Below, piece by piece: positions 45,455 through 55,352 of a stretch of 64,000 nt of DNA; position 1 is the first letter of the stretch; each line of letters begins with the position of its first letter. The notes under the pieces were generated by a model. It did not search any database and had not been told where the DNA came from. It worked only from the letters and a program-made list of their open reading frames with translations. The stretch lies in assembly GCA_003996215.1 (NCBI GenBank), contig QJPP01001744.1, forward strand, positions 124,001-188,000. Direction: 5' to 3'. The position numbers and the translations under genes are program-made. The DNA is from Jaltomata sinuosa (lineage: Eukaryota > Streptophyta > Magnoliopsida > Solanales > Solanaceae).

Positions 45455-45652
45455 TTATAAATTATGTTGGTATTTATATTCTAGACTGTCTATTCGTAAT
45501 TGTAATTCTAATATAACTCTTTTTTGTGCTAATAGGGATTTATGGCAAGCTCCTGCAAATATATTAGCGTTTAGTCTATTTTGTCTATGTTTTAATTCTT
45601 GTCTTTTTTCTTTTATTTTTTCTAGAAGTTGTTGCCTATATTCGTTATTCAT
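45455..45652 (-). CDS. Small viral frame upstream of the coat protein (65 codons)
   Basis: Encodes MNNEYRQQLLEKIKEKRQEL..., a Lys/Glu/Leu-rich helix-forming protein with coiled-coil character and no known catalytic motif. It begins about 50 bases downstream of the primer-binding site. Its TAA is followed at once by the ATG of the coat-protein frame, an arrangement typical of polycistronic caulimovirid RNA. Function is unknown. It could also be a leader frame that is translated only to allow re-initiation. Confidence 0.6.
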   Translation of the reverse strand: MNNEYRQQLLEKIKEKRQELKHRQNRLNANIFAGACHKSLLAQKRVILELQLRIDSLEYKYQHNL

Positions 45653-45703
45653 ATTTATTCATATGTGCCTTTTTTTTCTTAATCTTACTAATAACTCCGA
45701 TAT

Positions 45704-45715
45704 GCTCTGATACCA
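45704..45715 (-). promoter_or_regulatory. Viral primer-binding site (tRNA-Met)
   Basis: On the minus strand TGGTATCAGAGC is an exact match to the consensus complementary to plant initiator tRNA-Met. By convention it marks nucleotide 1 of caulimovirid genomes and lies just before the first viral frame here. Viral-type sequence appears to continue across it, as expected from a circular template. Confidence 0.85.
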
Positions 45716-45957
45716 TTTTAGGAGTGCCAGTGCGCGGTATGTGTGCGGAAGTATTTTTATTCATTTTTTAATTTGAGTCTATATTGTATATATATCTAAT
45801 TCGTATGGCCAAAAATCTTCTGTAGAATTAATGATTTTATCAAGTATAATTTATTGTAAATCTCTGTTAAGATTAATTGTTTTAATGATAGTGATTAATA
45901 TTTTATTTTTAAAGAATATTTGGTATTTTGAGGGGTTACTTATTATTTTTAAGTCGT

Positions 45958-46547
45958 GTTTCACATTTATTCTATTAATTTCCATCCAGACTTTGTGCTA
46001 GGCCTTAACATGCTATCTCCCTCAATTCTATATAGTATTATGACTAGGTAGTCAAAGTCTTAATACTCATTAAAAGCCATAACCTACCTTGATGTTGAGA
46101 TGCTACTATAAATTGCATGTAACCTATCTCCTTGCTCTCGATCCAGAAATTTTGATGGAGACTCTGCGAGGAGGAGGATGGTGCCACATTGTTTTGAGAG
46201 CTTTTCCTTTCTTTTCTTAGTGTTCTGGCTTAGAACGAACCCTAGGATGTATTTAGGAGAAAGCCTCCTTTTTAGAAATGAGTTAGAAGCTAAAAACATC
46301 AAATCCTATTTTTTTCTCGCAAGTCTTACTGCAGTGGTTGCCCCCCGCTGTGGTGAGCTTGCTATAGCGGAATAGGGACTGCTACAAAGGTCATTTGCTA
46401 ATCGGTCCCACTTTTTTTACTTTATTTTATTCTGCATTGTATTAAACACATGATTAGTATTCCCAAAAATAAATTTATATTCACAAAAATTTAAAATTTT
46501 CTCATTTTACTTTGAGAATTTCAATAATGATTGAATATGTCATTACA
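45958..46547 (-). repeat. Repeat R1', LTR-derived right flank of the viral insert
   Basis: Matches 38861-39447 through 'gtttcacatttattct', 'ccatccagactttgtgc', 'aacctac.t.gatgttgag' and the end 'cattaca'. Dyad-like words at 46325-46400 ('ctgcagtgg', 'gcttgctatagcgg') are shared with the other copy. It begins where viral sequence stops. Confidence 0.75.
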
Positions 46548-46706
46548 TCTGCTTAGTTCAATCAAATATTATCTCGATCTTAAAGCTACTACACATCTGA
46601 GTTCATGTCTCTTGCTATGGGATCATTCTACTACTTATGCCTTACAACACTCCAAATAAAACTATCTCTCGGGTGATAATACCACCCGTACTGGTAGGTA
46701 TCATGT

Positions 46707-47049
46707 AGACTCATCACTTCAAGCAATGAAACTTCAGTCAACCTATCACATATCTACACCCAAAATGATGTAGCAAGAGTAGTATCAGTAAACCATAAGT
46801 ACTAGTAGATATCATTGGCCAACTAAGATTAGATTATACAATACCCATATAGAAATCAATGAACAACCGATAATCTCATATCCCAACTTGCACAAAAAGC
46901 AACATTAAGTAAATGAATAAAATCACACCTCACTCTTTATTCCATCAATTCCCACCTTATACTCTATACTCTACAAGCCCTCAAGATTGGAGTTAACCTT
47001 AGTAATATTTCTAAACATTTCATTATACTCGTAAACATGCCAAGTATTG
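46707..47049. repeat. Repeat R2, copy 2
   Basis: Direct repeat of 43191-43534 with scattered substitutions. Past 'gccaagtattg' it continues into 'catacactactatctc', which is the uninterrupted sequence. The 160 bp before it (46548-46706) is unassigned. Confidence 0.8.
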
Positions 47050-47596
47050 CATACACTACTATCTCAATTCACATGTAACCATCAGTCATTTGTTAGTAAT
47101 TAATCAATTAACATTAATTATAGGTACTCACCCACATCTCAAGTTTCACCCAGCAACAAGACACTATAGTTCACATAACTTGGTTTTGCAGAATAAGAAG
47201 ACAATTGAGTACTTAACCGAATAATTAAGACCCGTCCATACGATTCAAGTAACCCAACATCACAAGGACCTAATGGTCTGAAAAAAACCAACAATCACCA
47301 CAGTAAGTCAAACCAACCATCATTTACATACATATAAAGTATCAACAGTCAAGGATATATAGTCACCGAACAGATATAAAGAAAGTCATCTCAATACTCT
47401 GTATCTATAAGTAGTCAAATCATAACTACAGATTTTGTCCATACATATCTCTCCAACCTATGGTCTCAAATATCTCATCACTCTTACTGTAACATACCCA
47501 AACTCACTCTACACAATTATATGTACACAAATTTTAAAGGGACTTATTTCTATCCAACTAGCCATGATCTGCAAGGGATGCACTAGGGTCCATGTA
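47050..47596. other. Non-coding interval
   Basis: AT-rich repeat-derived sequence with no supported gene. Confidence 0.4.
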
Positions 47597-47740
47597 TCGT
47601 ACAAGCGTGGTACCCGATCTATGATAGTAATAACAATATCGTACTAGTGTGGTACCCAATCCATAATAGCAATAACAACATCATACCAGCATGGTGCCCT
47701 ATCCATAACTATTACCATACTAATGTGGTACCTGATTCCT
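47597..47740. repeat. Imperfect tandem repeat, about 42-bp unit
   Basis: About three and a half units carry 'gta(c/t)..g.gtggtacccgatc.atgatag.aataacaa.atc': 'cgtacaagcgtggtaccc', 'cgtactagtgtggtaccc', 'cataccagcatggtgccc', 'catactaatgtggtacc'. Later units are more diverged. Confidence 0.75.
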
Positions 47741-48503
47741 CAACCAATTTCAACCTATGATTCAAAATTCTCTCTCAAGATATAACACAATGCACCAAAT
47801 CAGAAGTATACTTCCCTATCACAACATACTTTAAATCAAATTCAATATGCAATAGCTTTGTCATGACTTGATTTCTCAGGTCATGAGGACACCTAACACC
47901 CTCCTGTAGGCATACCAATCCCCATAGCTCAGAATAAATAGTAATAGGATACTATCTAACTAAACAAGCAAAAAAAGCAATATAAGGCAGAAGCAAGGTA
48001 AAGAAAGCATAAAGGAGGAGATTATAGGAAATATATATATATATACATATAATCGGAAGCCAAAACCATCCCATGATCGGTATCATAGTATAAGAGTCGT
48101 TACTAAATATACAAAGTACTAGAACGTACAAAACGAGAATATAAATCTGTCTCTGAATAATAAAAAGAGTACGCAATACAAAAGAGGAGATAAAAGCTAA
48201 GCCCCAATCGCCAATAGCTCACTTAAGTCACGGATGTCCGGAAAGCTACACGAGTCTCCATGCACTATCAACAGCAAGAGGTCACACTAGGATCTGCACT
48301 AGGAAGATGCAAAAGTGTAGTATGAGCACCAATTGCAAAGCAAGGGTAACCAGTAGGCATCATAGTCCGACTGAGTGAATATAAGATATAAAAATAGTAA
48401 ATAGCAGATTGAAAGAAAGTAGTCACAGAAGCAAACAGATAAGTACACAGAAGCTAGCACAGATAGAATACCAGGAGAAAACAACCAAGCTAGGCTAGCC
48501 ATA

Positions 48504-48505
<2 letters not shown>

Positions 48506-48548
<43 letters not shown>
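48506..48548. repeat. AT dinucleotide microsatellite
   Basis: Uninterrupted alternating A/T over 43 bases inside the E LTR. It is absent from the corresponding part of the D LTR, so the expansion happened in this copy or subfamily. Confidence 0.95.
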
Positions 48549-48549
<1 letters not shown>

Positions 48550-50593
48550 CACAGAACACAAGTGAAGGGAAGAAGAATGCACCAGGATCCTTGCAACAAT
48601 AATAAATAAAGAGAATTTAAGAAATAAGTGGTATACTGGTAACCTCAAGTAAAAAGGAAAAGAAGGAAAGTAACTGAACATAGACATGCTAGCAGTGAAT
48701 CACACAAGGTAAGGATGATCAAATAAACACACAAGTAACTATAGAATGAACCAGTACAACAATAGGATAATAATAAGAATAAATCTACCTATAGTCCCAA
48801 TAGGCGCCTATACACTCGAGGAATATATACAAGTGAAAATAAACCCTCCGACATCCCATACTACCAGAGCGTACACTCAACAAACAGCAAACAAGGGTGA
48901 AATCAAACACAAATGCATGATATGATGATGTAGGTGAAACCAGGTGTGATAGTAGTACCGTATGTACCCCTTCCTGTGCCAATAGGTCTAGTAGGTAGAA
49001 TCCATGGAAGGACGCACCCGTAAACCTAAACTACACCATATACCCCTCCTTCGACACTCATAGCACGTAGCGTCTAGTCCTGATCAGCAGAGTCCATGGA
49101 GGTCATCGACCATATACTAAATCTCAGAATCTCATGTAAACCTACCCGGTGTGTATCCGAGTCTAAACCAATAACTATGATCTCAAAATGAGTGCCTGGA
49201 GTCTATCTGGGTCTAAATCAATAAATCTTGTCTCAAAAACCCCAACAAGGGTGCCTGAAGCATAACCGGGTCTAAAATAGTAGTAAAACAAGTTTGACGC
49301 TTGGCTCAACTGAGTCTAGTATCATCTCAAATCAGTAGTAAAACATGTTTAGCACTATAACATAGCCGAGTCTAGTGGAGGTGTGAAAACGGTGATAAAA
49401 TCATTATTTAGTCTCTTTTACCCCAAGAAAATCCATAAAATCAGTTCCAAACACTTTTATGACCATTTATACCAAAAACAGGCCCTTAGGGCCATTCAAG
49501 GTTTAAAAAATCGGGTACAGTAGGCCCGCAACCAAAGCAGTAGTAAATAATGCAGGAAAACACTTTACATGAATGATAAGGATATGCTCACTCATAATCA
49601 GTATCCCAATGGCTAACAATCAACCTATCAGCCTTGCACAGGCTTCAATCGCTCTGCAACACAGATAACCAGTTCTATAATCATAATCTGATGTTCGAGA
49701 CTCACAAACATTCCCAAATAAACCCACCATCTATGGTCAGAGGCATAATCAAGGCCACACGGGGTAATGTTATCAACTATATCAAATACTACAACGAAAT
49801 GATATGAAAAAGCTGGACAGAAAGAAATCGGACAAGGTCTGGGGTACCAAGATAATAAACCCAACACAAGGATGCTAAATAGTGCGATTATAGCCTATAT
49901 ATGCAAATTATAGGAAAGGGAATCTGTAACCTACCTATCATCCGATGATAAGCTGCTCGAATGACGTTGTCTAAGCACAAACTACTCCAACAAGACTCAA
50001 AAAGCAATCACACTATCAAAAAGGAAATCTACGCATTAAAAAAGACTAATAATACCCATATTGCTAGAAGTCTAGATGGGTCAAAATTCAGGTCACAAGC
50101 AGGCCCGTGGGCCCCGTAACCTGAAGCCATAAATGAAAAAGCATACAATGATCCTAACCTTCCCAAGAGTGCATGCTCCGAAAATGAGCAAAAAAAGGCC
50201 AGCAAGAAGGGCTTAAAACAACCCACCATCTATGAGAATTAAAGAAGGAATGAAAGAACAAATTACCAGAATAAAAGGGAGAATTTACCTACCACGAGGA
50301 GAGGGAGAAAGTCTATGATATGAAATCCACGCAACCACGAACAGGCAGTCCCAATTCAAGCAACTAGAACCAAAAAGACACCCCAAGCTATAATAAGTAC
50401 AATAATGGAGGTTTAAGCCATGAAAAAGAAGGATTTTAGGGAAGATTTACCAAAATAAGGGAGGAAGCAAGTAAGATCGTTAATTTATGAATTCCCAGAG
50501 CTATATACTGATTTAGAATAAGTTTTAGGAGAGGGAAGGGTTTTTAGAGTGAGAAACCCATGAAGAAAATAGCTGGAAATTCGAGGGATTGCA

Positions 50594-50602
50594 CTTATAT
50601 AG
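50594..50602 (-). promoter_or_regulatory. TATA box of element E LTR, embedded in a dyad
   Basis: On the minus strand CTATATAAG is flanked as TGCACTATATAAGTGCA, whose TGCACT/AGTGCA arms are perfectly complementary. The GC-rich dyad cluster is immediately upstream. The same box is preserved in the inverted LTR at 37416-37424. Confidence 0.65.
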
Positions 50603-50609
50603 TGCATGT

Positions 50610-50810
50610 TGCCGACCAACGCAATCGCGTTGAAGGGGGTAGAAGCGCACAGGCGCGGTCGCGCCATAGGGGCATTGTTGGCGCTGAAGAGGATCACACA
50701 GCTTATCGCCATTGGTGCTGGCCTGGTGCCATCGGTGCTGAAGAGGATCAGCAGGCTAGCGCGATCATGCTGCCTTGGTGCCGTTGGCGTTGAACACATG
50801 CCTGCTGCAG
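50610..50810 (-). repeat. GC-rich dyad cluster in element E LTR
   Basis: Words 'gcaatcgcgttg', 'caggcgcggtcgcgcc', 'gctagcgcgatcatgc' and 'tgccgttggcg' recur next to the TATA box. Chance frames of 73-77 codons across it are artefacts of the low stop content. Confidence 0.75.
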
Positions 50811-51479
50811 AAAACCAGCAAAAATGAAAACTTCTACGGGGTATTTTGGGCACAATCGAAACCTGATACTCACAAACCAAACATACTACTAGTGTGGAAA
50901 TGACATTCCAGACTTAACAAAATTGAAGAAACTTCTTAATGAGGTCATCTCGAAGGGATGTTGGCCCAAGTCAACACTTACTAAAACCAACAAAACACCC
51001 AAAATGAGCCTAGCTCACCCGAGACCCAAACCAACCACCTACCTACTCGAAACTCGATATTTTGGATCTGATTGAATTGTCGAATTTTGAATCTGATGCT
51101 TTGATCATCAAAAGTTGACCAAAGTCAAACTTCTAACTCTAACTGGCCTAGAATCTCAAAAAGTGAGATAGAATCATACGGAAGTTCCTAGGCCTTGACT
51201 AAAGGTCCAACTAGACCAAAATCAATATTCCAGAGCTAATAGAACTACAAAATTTTATTCCAAGCACGTTAGCTAAGAATGGTGACTAAAGTCAATGATT
51301 TCCTAAGTTTAAGCTCTAAAACAGGGAAATGGCCATAAAGACCAAATGAATGGCCAGGGTATCGAACCACTGATCCCAACAAACCATATATGACTTAGGG
51401 ACGCTACAGGAAAATGCTCTAACAGTACAAGGAAAGTGAAAATGAAGGAATAATCGAATGGTCATTCTATCATCCACTA

Positions 51480-53259
51480 CTAAAAAGGACTTTCGTCTGT
51501 GAAAGTCAAGAACAAGGGAGTATCTGAAGGCTCAAACAACTGCGGATACTGAGCCCGCATCTCTCTCTCGGTCTCCCAGGTAGCCTCCTCAACCGGATGG
51601 TGCCTCCACTAAACCTTAACTACCAGAATCTCTCTAGACTTCAATCTACTGACATTGGCTAGGATAGCAATTGGCTCCACAACAAAGGTCAAACTCTCAT
51701 CCAACTATACCAACTCCCCCCTGCAACACATGCAACTCATTCAGAACATAACGCTGCAACATCGATACATGGAAAATTGGGTGCATAGATGAAAACATTA
51801 AAGGCAAATCTAACTGATAGGTAACACCACCAACTCTCTGAAGGATCTCAAACGGCCCAATATACCTGGGGATAAGCTTGCTCTACCTACCAAATCTCAT
51901 CACGCCTTTCATGGGCGATACATAAAGAAACACTAAGTCACCAATACTGAACTCAAAGGCACAAAGTATATGATCTACGTAGCTCTTCTACCTACTCAGG
52001 GCTGCCCAAAGTCTGTCCTGAATCACCTGGACTTGGTCTAAGGAATCACGAAGCAAGTATGTACTCTGTAGCCTAGACTTCAAGCCATCAAACCAACCCA
52101 CTGGCGATCTACAATACCTACCATATAATGCCTCAAAAAGGTGCCATGTTAATGTTCGAATGATAACTATTATTTTAAGCAAACTCTAATGGTACAGACT
52201 GAATCCATGAACCTCCAAAGTTAAGAACACAATCCTGTAACATGTCCTCCAAGACCTGAATAGTCCTCTCGGACTGACCATCTATCTGAGCGTGAAATAC
52301 TATACTAAGATGAATCTCTGTACCCAACTTTTGCAAATAGTCCTCCAGAACTGAGATGTGAACTGAGTGTCGTGGCCTAAAATGATAGAATCTGGGACCC
52401 CATGCAAATGAACAATCTCATGAAGGTAAATCTGATCCAACCTCTCTGCACTATAGGAAGAATGTACCAGCAAGAAGTGTGCAAACTTAGTCAGCCTATC
52501 CACAATTACCTAAATGGATTCAAAACCCCTAGAAGTATGTGGCAAACAAACTATGAAGTCCATCGTAATCCCTTCCCATTTGCACTTGAGAATGGAAAGT
52601 CTCTGCAATAACCCACCAGGCCTCATATGCTCAAACTTAACCTACTGACAGTTCAAGCACCGAGATACAAACTCTGTTATGTCCCGCTTCATACCGCTCT
52701 AACAGTAAAGTGGTCTCAAATCTCTATGCATCTTAGTTGCACCAGAATGGATGGAATATCTAGCATAATGTGCCTCATAGAGAATCAACTAAATTAAATC
52801 CCCAACTCTCGAAAGCACAATGTGCCTCATAGAGAATCAACTGAATTAAATCCTCAACTCTCAAAACACAAAGATGAATATCAAACCTTAGAACACCATC
52901 AACATCTAAAGTAGCCCTATTGGTCTCACATCGAACCACCTGATCACGAATATTGCACAACCGCTGATCCCTAAACTGATGGCTCTAAATCTGATCAACC
53001 AAAGTAGAACAAGCCTCAATACTGGCAAGAACTCTACTAGGATCCAACAAGTTAAGCCTAATCAAAGGTTATCCAAGGACTGGATGTCCAAAGACAATAG
53101 ACGCTCTAAAACTGAAAGTGAAGCTAGGCTGCCCATAATCACTGTCTTCCGGCTCAAGGCATCCGCTACCACATTTGCCTTGCCCAAATGATACAAAATA
53201 GTGAAGTCATAGTCCTTCAGTAACTCAATCTATCTCCGCTGCCTAGAGTTTAAATCTCG
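51480..53259 (-). pseudogene. Element E integrase with chromodomain, decayed
   Basis: Read on the minus strand: zinc-binding text near 52960-52640, then core GITMDFIVCLPHTSRGF (about 52560) and IVDRLTKFAHFLL. At the second catalytic position IILGHDTQFTSQFW (about 52360) has Gly where Asp is expected. Downstream are FEALYGRYCRSPVGWFDG (about 52100) and the chromodomain-like tail LTFVVEPIAILA...REILVVKV-WRHHP...ATWETEREM (about 51700-51540), ending TAG at 51480-51482, about 10 bases from the LTR. A 52-bp duplication and several stops break it. Confidence 0.83.
52767..52870 (-). repeat. 52-bp tandem duplication in element E pol
   Basis: Two near-identical copies (52767-52818 and 52819-52870) differ by a few substitutions and lie in the integrase zinc-domain region. 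The unit is 1 modulo 3, so it shifts frame. Confidence 0.85.
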
Positions 53260-54489
53260 CTAACTCATGATGCACTGAAGACTATGGTGATCGGTGAAGA
53301 TGACACAGTGAACCCCATATAGGTAATGCCTACAAATCTTGAGCGCAAAGAAAACTGCTGCCAACTCCAAGTCATGAGTAGGGTATTTACGATTGTGAAC
53401 CTTCAACTGTTTGGATGCATATGCTATCATACGACCCTGCTGCATCAACACAAAACCAAGACCAATTGCTAAAGCATCACAATACACTGAGAAGCCATGA
53501 CCCCCTACTGGCAATGTCAACACTAGAGCTGAAGTCAGTAAGGCATTAAGCCTCTGAAAATTGTCCTTGCACTGATCCGACCACTGAAATGAAACATCCT
53601 TCCTAGTCAGCGTAGTCAAAGGTAATGTTATGGAAAAAAATCCCTCAACGAACTGTCTATAATATCCTACTAACCTAATAATGCTATGAACCTTGGTAGG
53701 AGTAGTCGGCCTCGACCAATCACGAACGGCTAAAATCTTCCCCGGGTCAACTCTAATCCCATCCTTAGACACCACATATCCTAGGAATGCCACTGACTTA
53801 AGCCAAAACTCACACTTTGAGAACTTGGCATAAAGTTGATGATCTCTCAAAGTCTGGAGTATAACCCTCAAGTGCTCAACATGATCCTCCTTGCTCTGCG
53901 AGTATATAAATATGTCATTGATGAACACTATCATAAATGAATCCGAATATAGATGGAGCACCCTGTGCATGAAGTCCATGAACATTGCGGGGCCATTAGT
54001 CAACCCAAAAGATATCACCAGGAACTTATAGTGGCCATAACATGTCCTGAATGTTGTCTTAGGGATGTCCTCTTCCGTAATCCTCAACTGGTGGTAGCCT
54101 GACCTCAGATCTATCTTAGAAAACATGACAGAATCCTAAAGCGGATCAAACAAGTCATCAATACATGGCATCATATACCTATTCTTCATGGTCACCCTAT
54201 TCAGTTGTCGATAATCAATACAAATCCGCATCGACCCATGTTTTTTCTTCATAAACAGAACTAGAGCACTCCAAGGTGACACACTCAGCCTAATAAAACC
54301 TTTAGCTAATAAGTCTTGGAGCTGATCATTAAGATCTCTCAAGTCAGCTGGAGCCATACAATAAAGAGTAATAGAAATAGGCCTAGTGCTTGGCTCTAAC
54401 TCAATGAAAAAATTAATATCTCTCTCGGGTAGAAGGCCTGGCAAGTCGGTTGGAAACACATCTAGGAATTCTCTAACCATAGGAACCAA
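53260..54489 (-). pseudogene. Element E reverse transcriptase-RNase H, one main frame with stops
   Basis: Largest retrotransposon frame in the window: 288 codons (54126-53260) preceded in the same frame by 117 codons (54489-54136). Landmarks: DLPGLLPERDINFFIEL, SMRICIDYRQLNRVTMKNRY, FSKIDLRSGYHQLRITEEDIPKTTF and YGHYKFLVISFGLTN. The polymerase site reads VFINDIFIYSQS, with the first of the paired aspartates changed to Asn. Then come FLGYVVSKDGIRVDPGKI, VGYYRQFVEGF, and RNase H text VYCDALAIGLGFVL and YLYGVHCVIFTDHHSLQCI. The Asn change should abolish polymerase activity. Confidence 0.88.
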
Positions 54490-54978
54490 CTCAGGAGAAC
54501 AAGTGTCAGCGCTAATATCTCAAACATATGCTAGATAACCCAAACAACCATGAAAAATCAACTTCCTAGCTCGAAGGCAAGATATGATCCAAGATGGTGC
54601 ACGACTAACAGAACCTTGCCATACAACCGGGAATACGCCAGGCATGGCTATGGCAACAGTCTTGGTATAGCAATGCAAAACCAACCGATGAGGAGATAAA
54701 CAGTCCATGCCCAGAATCACATCAAAATCTAACTTATCTAGGATTATCAAATTAGATCAAGTCTCAATATCACCAACATTAATCAAATAGGATCTCACAA
54801 CCCGATCAACTGCTAAAAAATCACCTACTGGGGTCGAAATAGATACAATAATAGACAGTGGCTCACTAGCCAACCCTAAATAAGGAACATAGTAGGCAGA
54901 AACATTTGAACACATAGATCCAGGATCAAACAAAGCTAAAGCTGACTGGCAACATACATAAATCATACCTGTGATCAC
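54490..54978 (-). pseudogene. Element E protease region
   Basis: In frame with the RT. ALFDPGSMCSNVSAYYVPYLGL carries D-P-G-S at the aspartic protease site (usual D-S/T-G). FDVILGMDCLSPHRLVLHCYTK marks the second half. A stop near 54751 separates the two pieces. Confidence 0.82.
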
Positions 54979-55352
54979 TGCATTTGAGGCATCTATATCT
55001 AGTCTACTAGTGACTGCATAAAACTGATACCGACCTCCACCAGACCGACTGCCATCCCTACCACCTATATTGCTATGCTGGGCACCTCTCTGACCCTAAA
55101 CACCACCTCTTTTAGCCAGTGGTTGCACTGCAGTGGCTGAGCTAGCTGAACTGCTCTCAATGGCTGAGCTAGTTGAACTGTTGGTTGAACTGTATCCTAC
55201 TGAGGGCACTCTCTCGCATAATGACTGATGACACTGCAGTCATAGAAAGGGGTTAAGGGCCTAACCTGCCAGGATGAACTATCTATACCAGTGTGGCCAC
55301 CATGGCCTAATGGCCCAGAAGTTGTACCCCTCAAAGTCTGGCCACTGTAACT
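54979..55352 (-). pseudogene. Element E gag C-terminus, truncated by an Athila LTR
   Basis: A zinc-knuckle remnant FYDCSVISHYARECP (about 55240-55200) has its first Cys changed to Phe. Gly/Ser-rich gag text precedes it. The sequence is cut at 55352 where the Athila LTR begins. The rest of gag and the 5' LTR would lie beyond element F, outside the window. Confidence 0.75.

Larger units (their letters stand above)
43535..45957 (-). mobile_element. Endogenous caulimovirid (pararetrovirus) fragment, solendovirus-like
   Basis: A 2.4 kb partial viral copy in minus orientation: about 240 bp upstream of a tRNA-Met primer site, the site, a 65-codon frame, a 537-codon coat-protein-type frame and the first codons of a further frame. 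Coiled-coil, capsid core, Lys/Tyr/Arg tract and CCHC knuckle in that order are the hallmark of Caulimoviridae. Movement protein beyond its start, protease and reverse transcriptase are absent, so it cannot replicate. Copies of this type are known in tobacco, tomato and relatives. The genus is an inference. The right edge (about 45957) is set by the start of repeat R1'. Confidence 0.82.
47859..51469 (-). mobile_element. Element E 3' LTR (3.6 kb, minus strand)
   Basis: Reverse-complement homologue of the D LTR; 3611 against 3632 bp. Ends are TGTCATGAC at 47859 and the inverse of TAGAATGACC at 51469. The conserved 'agtagtggatga' lies just beyond. It contains an AT microsatellite, a GC-rich dyad cluster (50610-50810) and a TATA box (50594-50602). 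Confidence 0.83.

Noticed and set aside
44578..45710. Plus-strand frames of 157 and 229 codons opposite the viral coat protein
   Set aside because: They are Ser/Phe/Leu-rich mirror translations of the Lys/Glu-rich coding strand and have no independent support.
43535..45957. Complete, potentially active integrated virus
   Set aside because: Only about 2.4 kb is present, protease, reverse transcriptase and most of the next gene are missing, and the coat-protein frame is broken.
50560..50880. Overlapping frames of 73-131 codons on both strands
   Set aside because: They arise from the GC-rich dyad cluster in E's LTR, with few stops and no signature.
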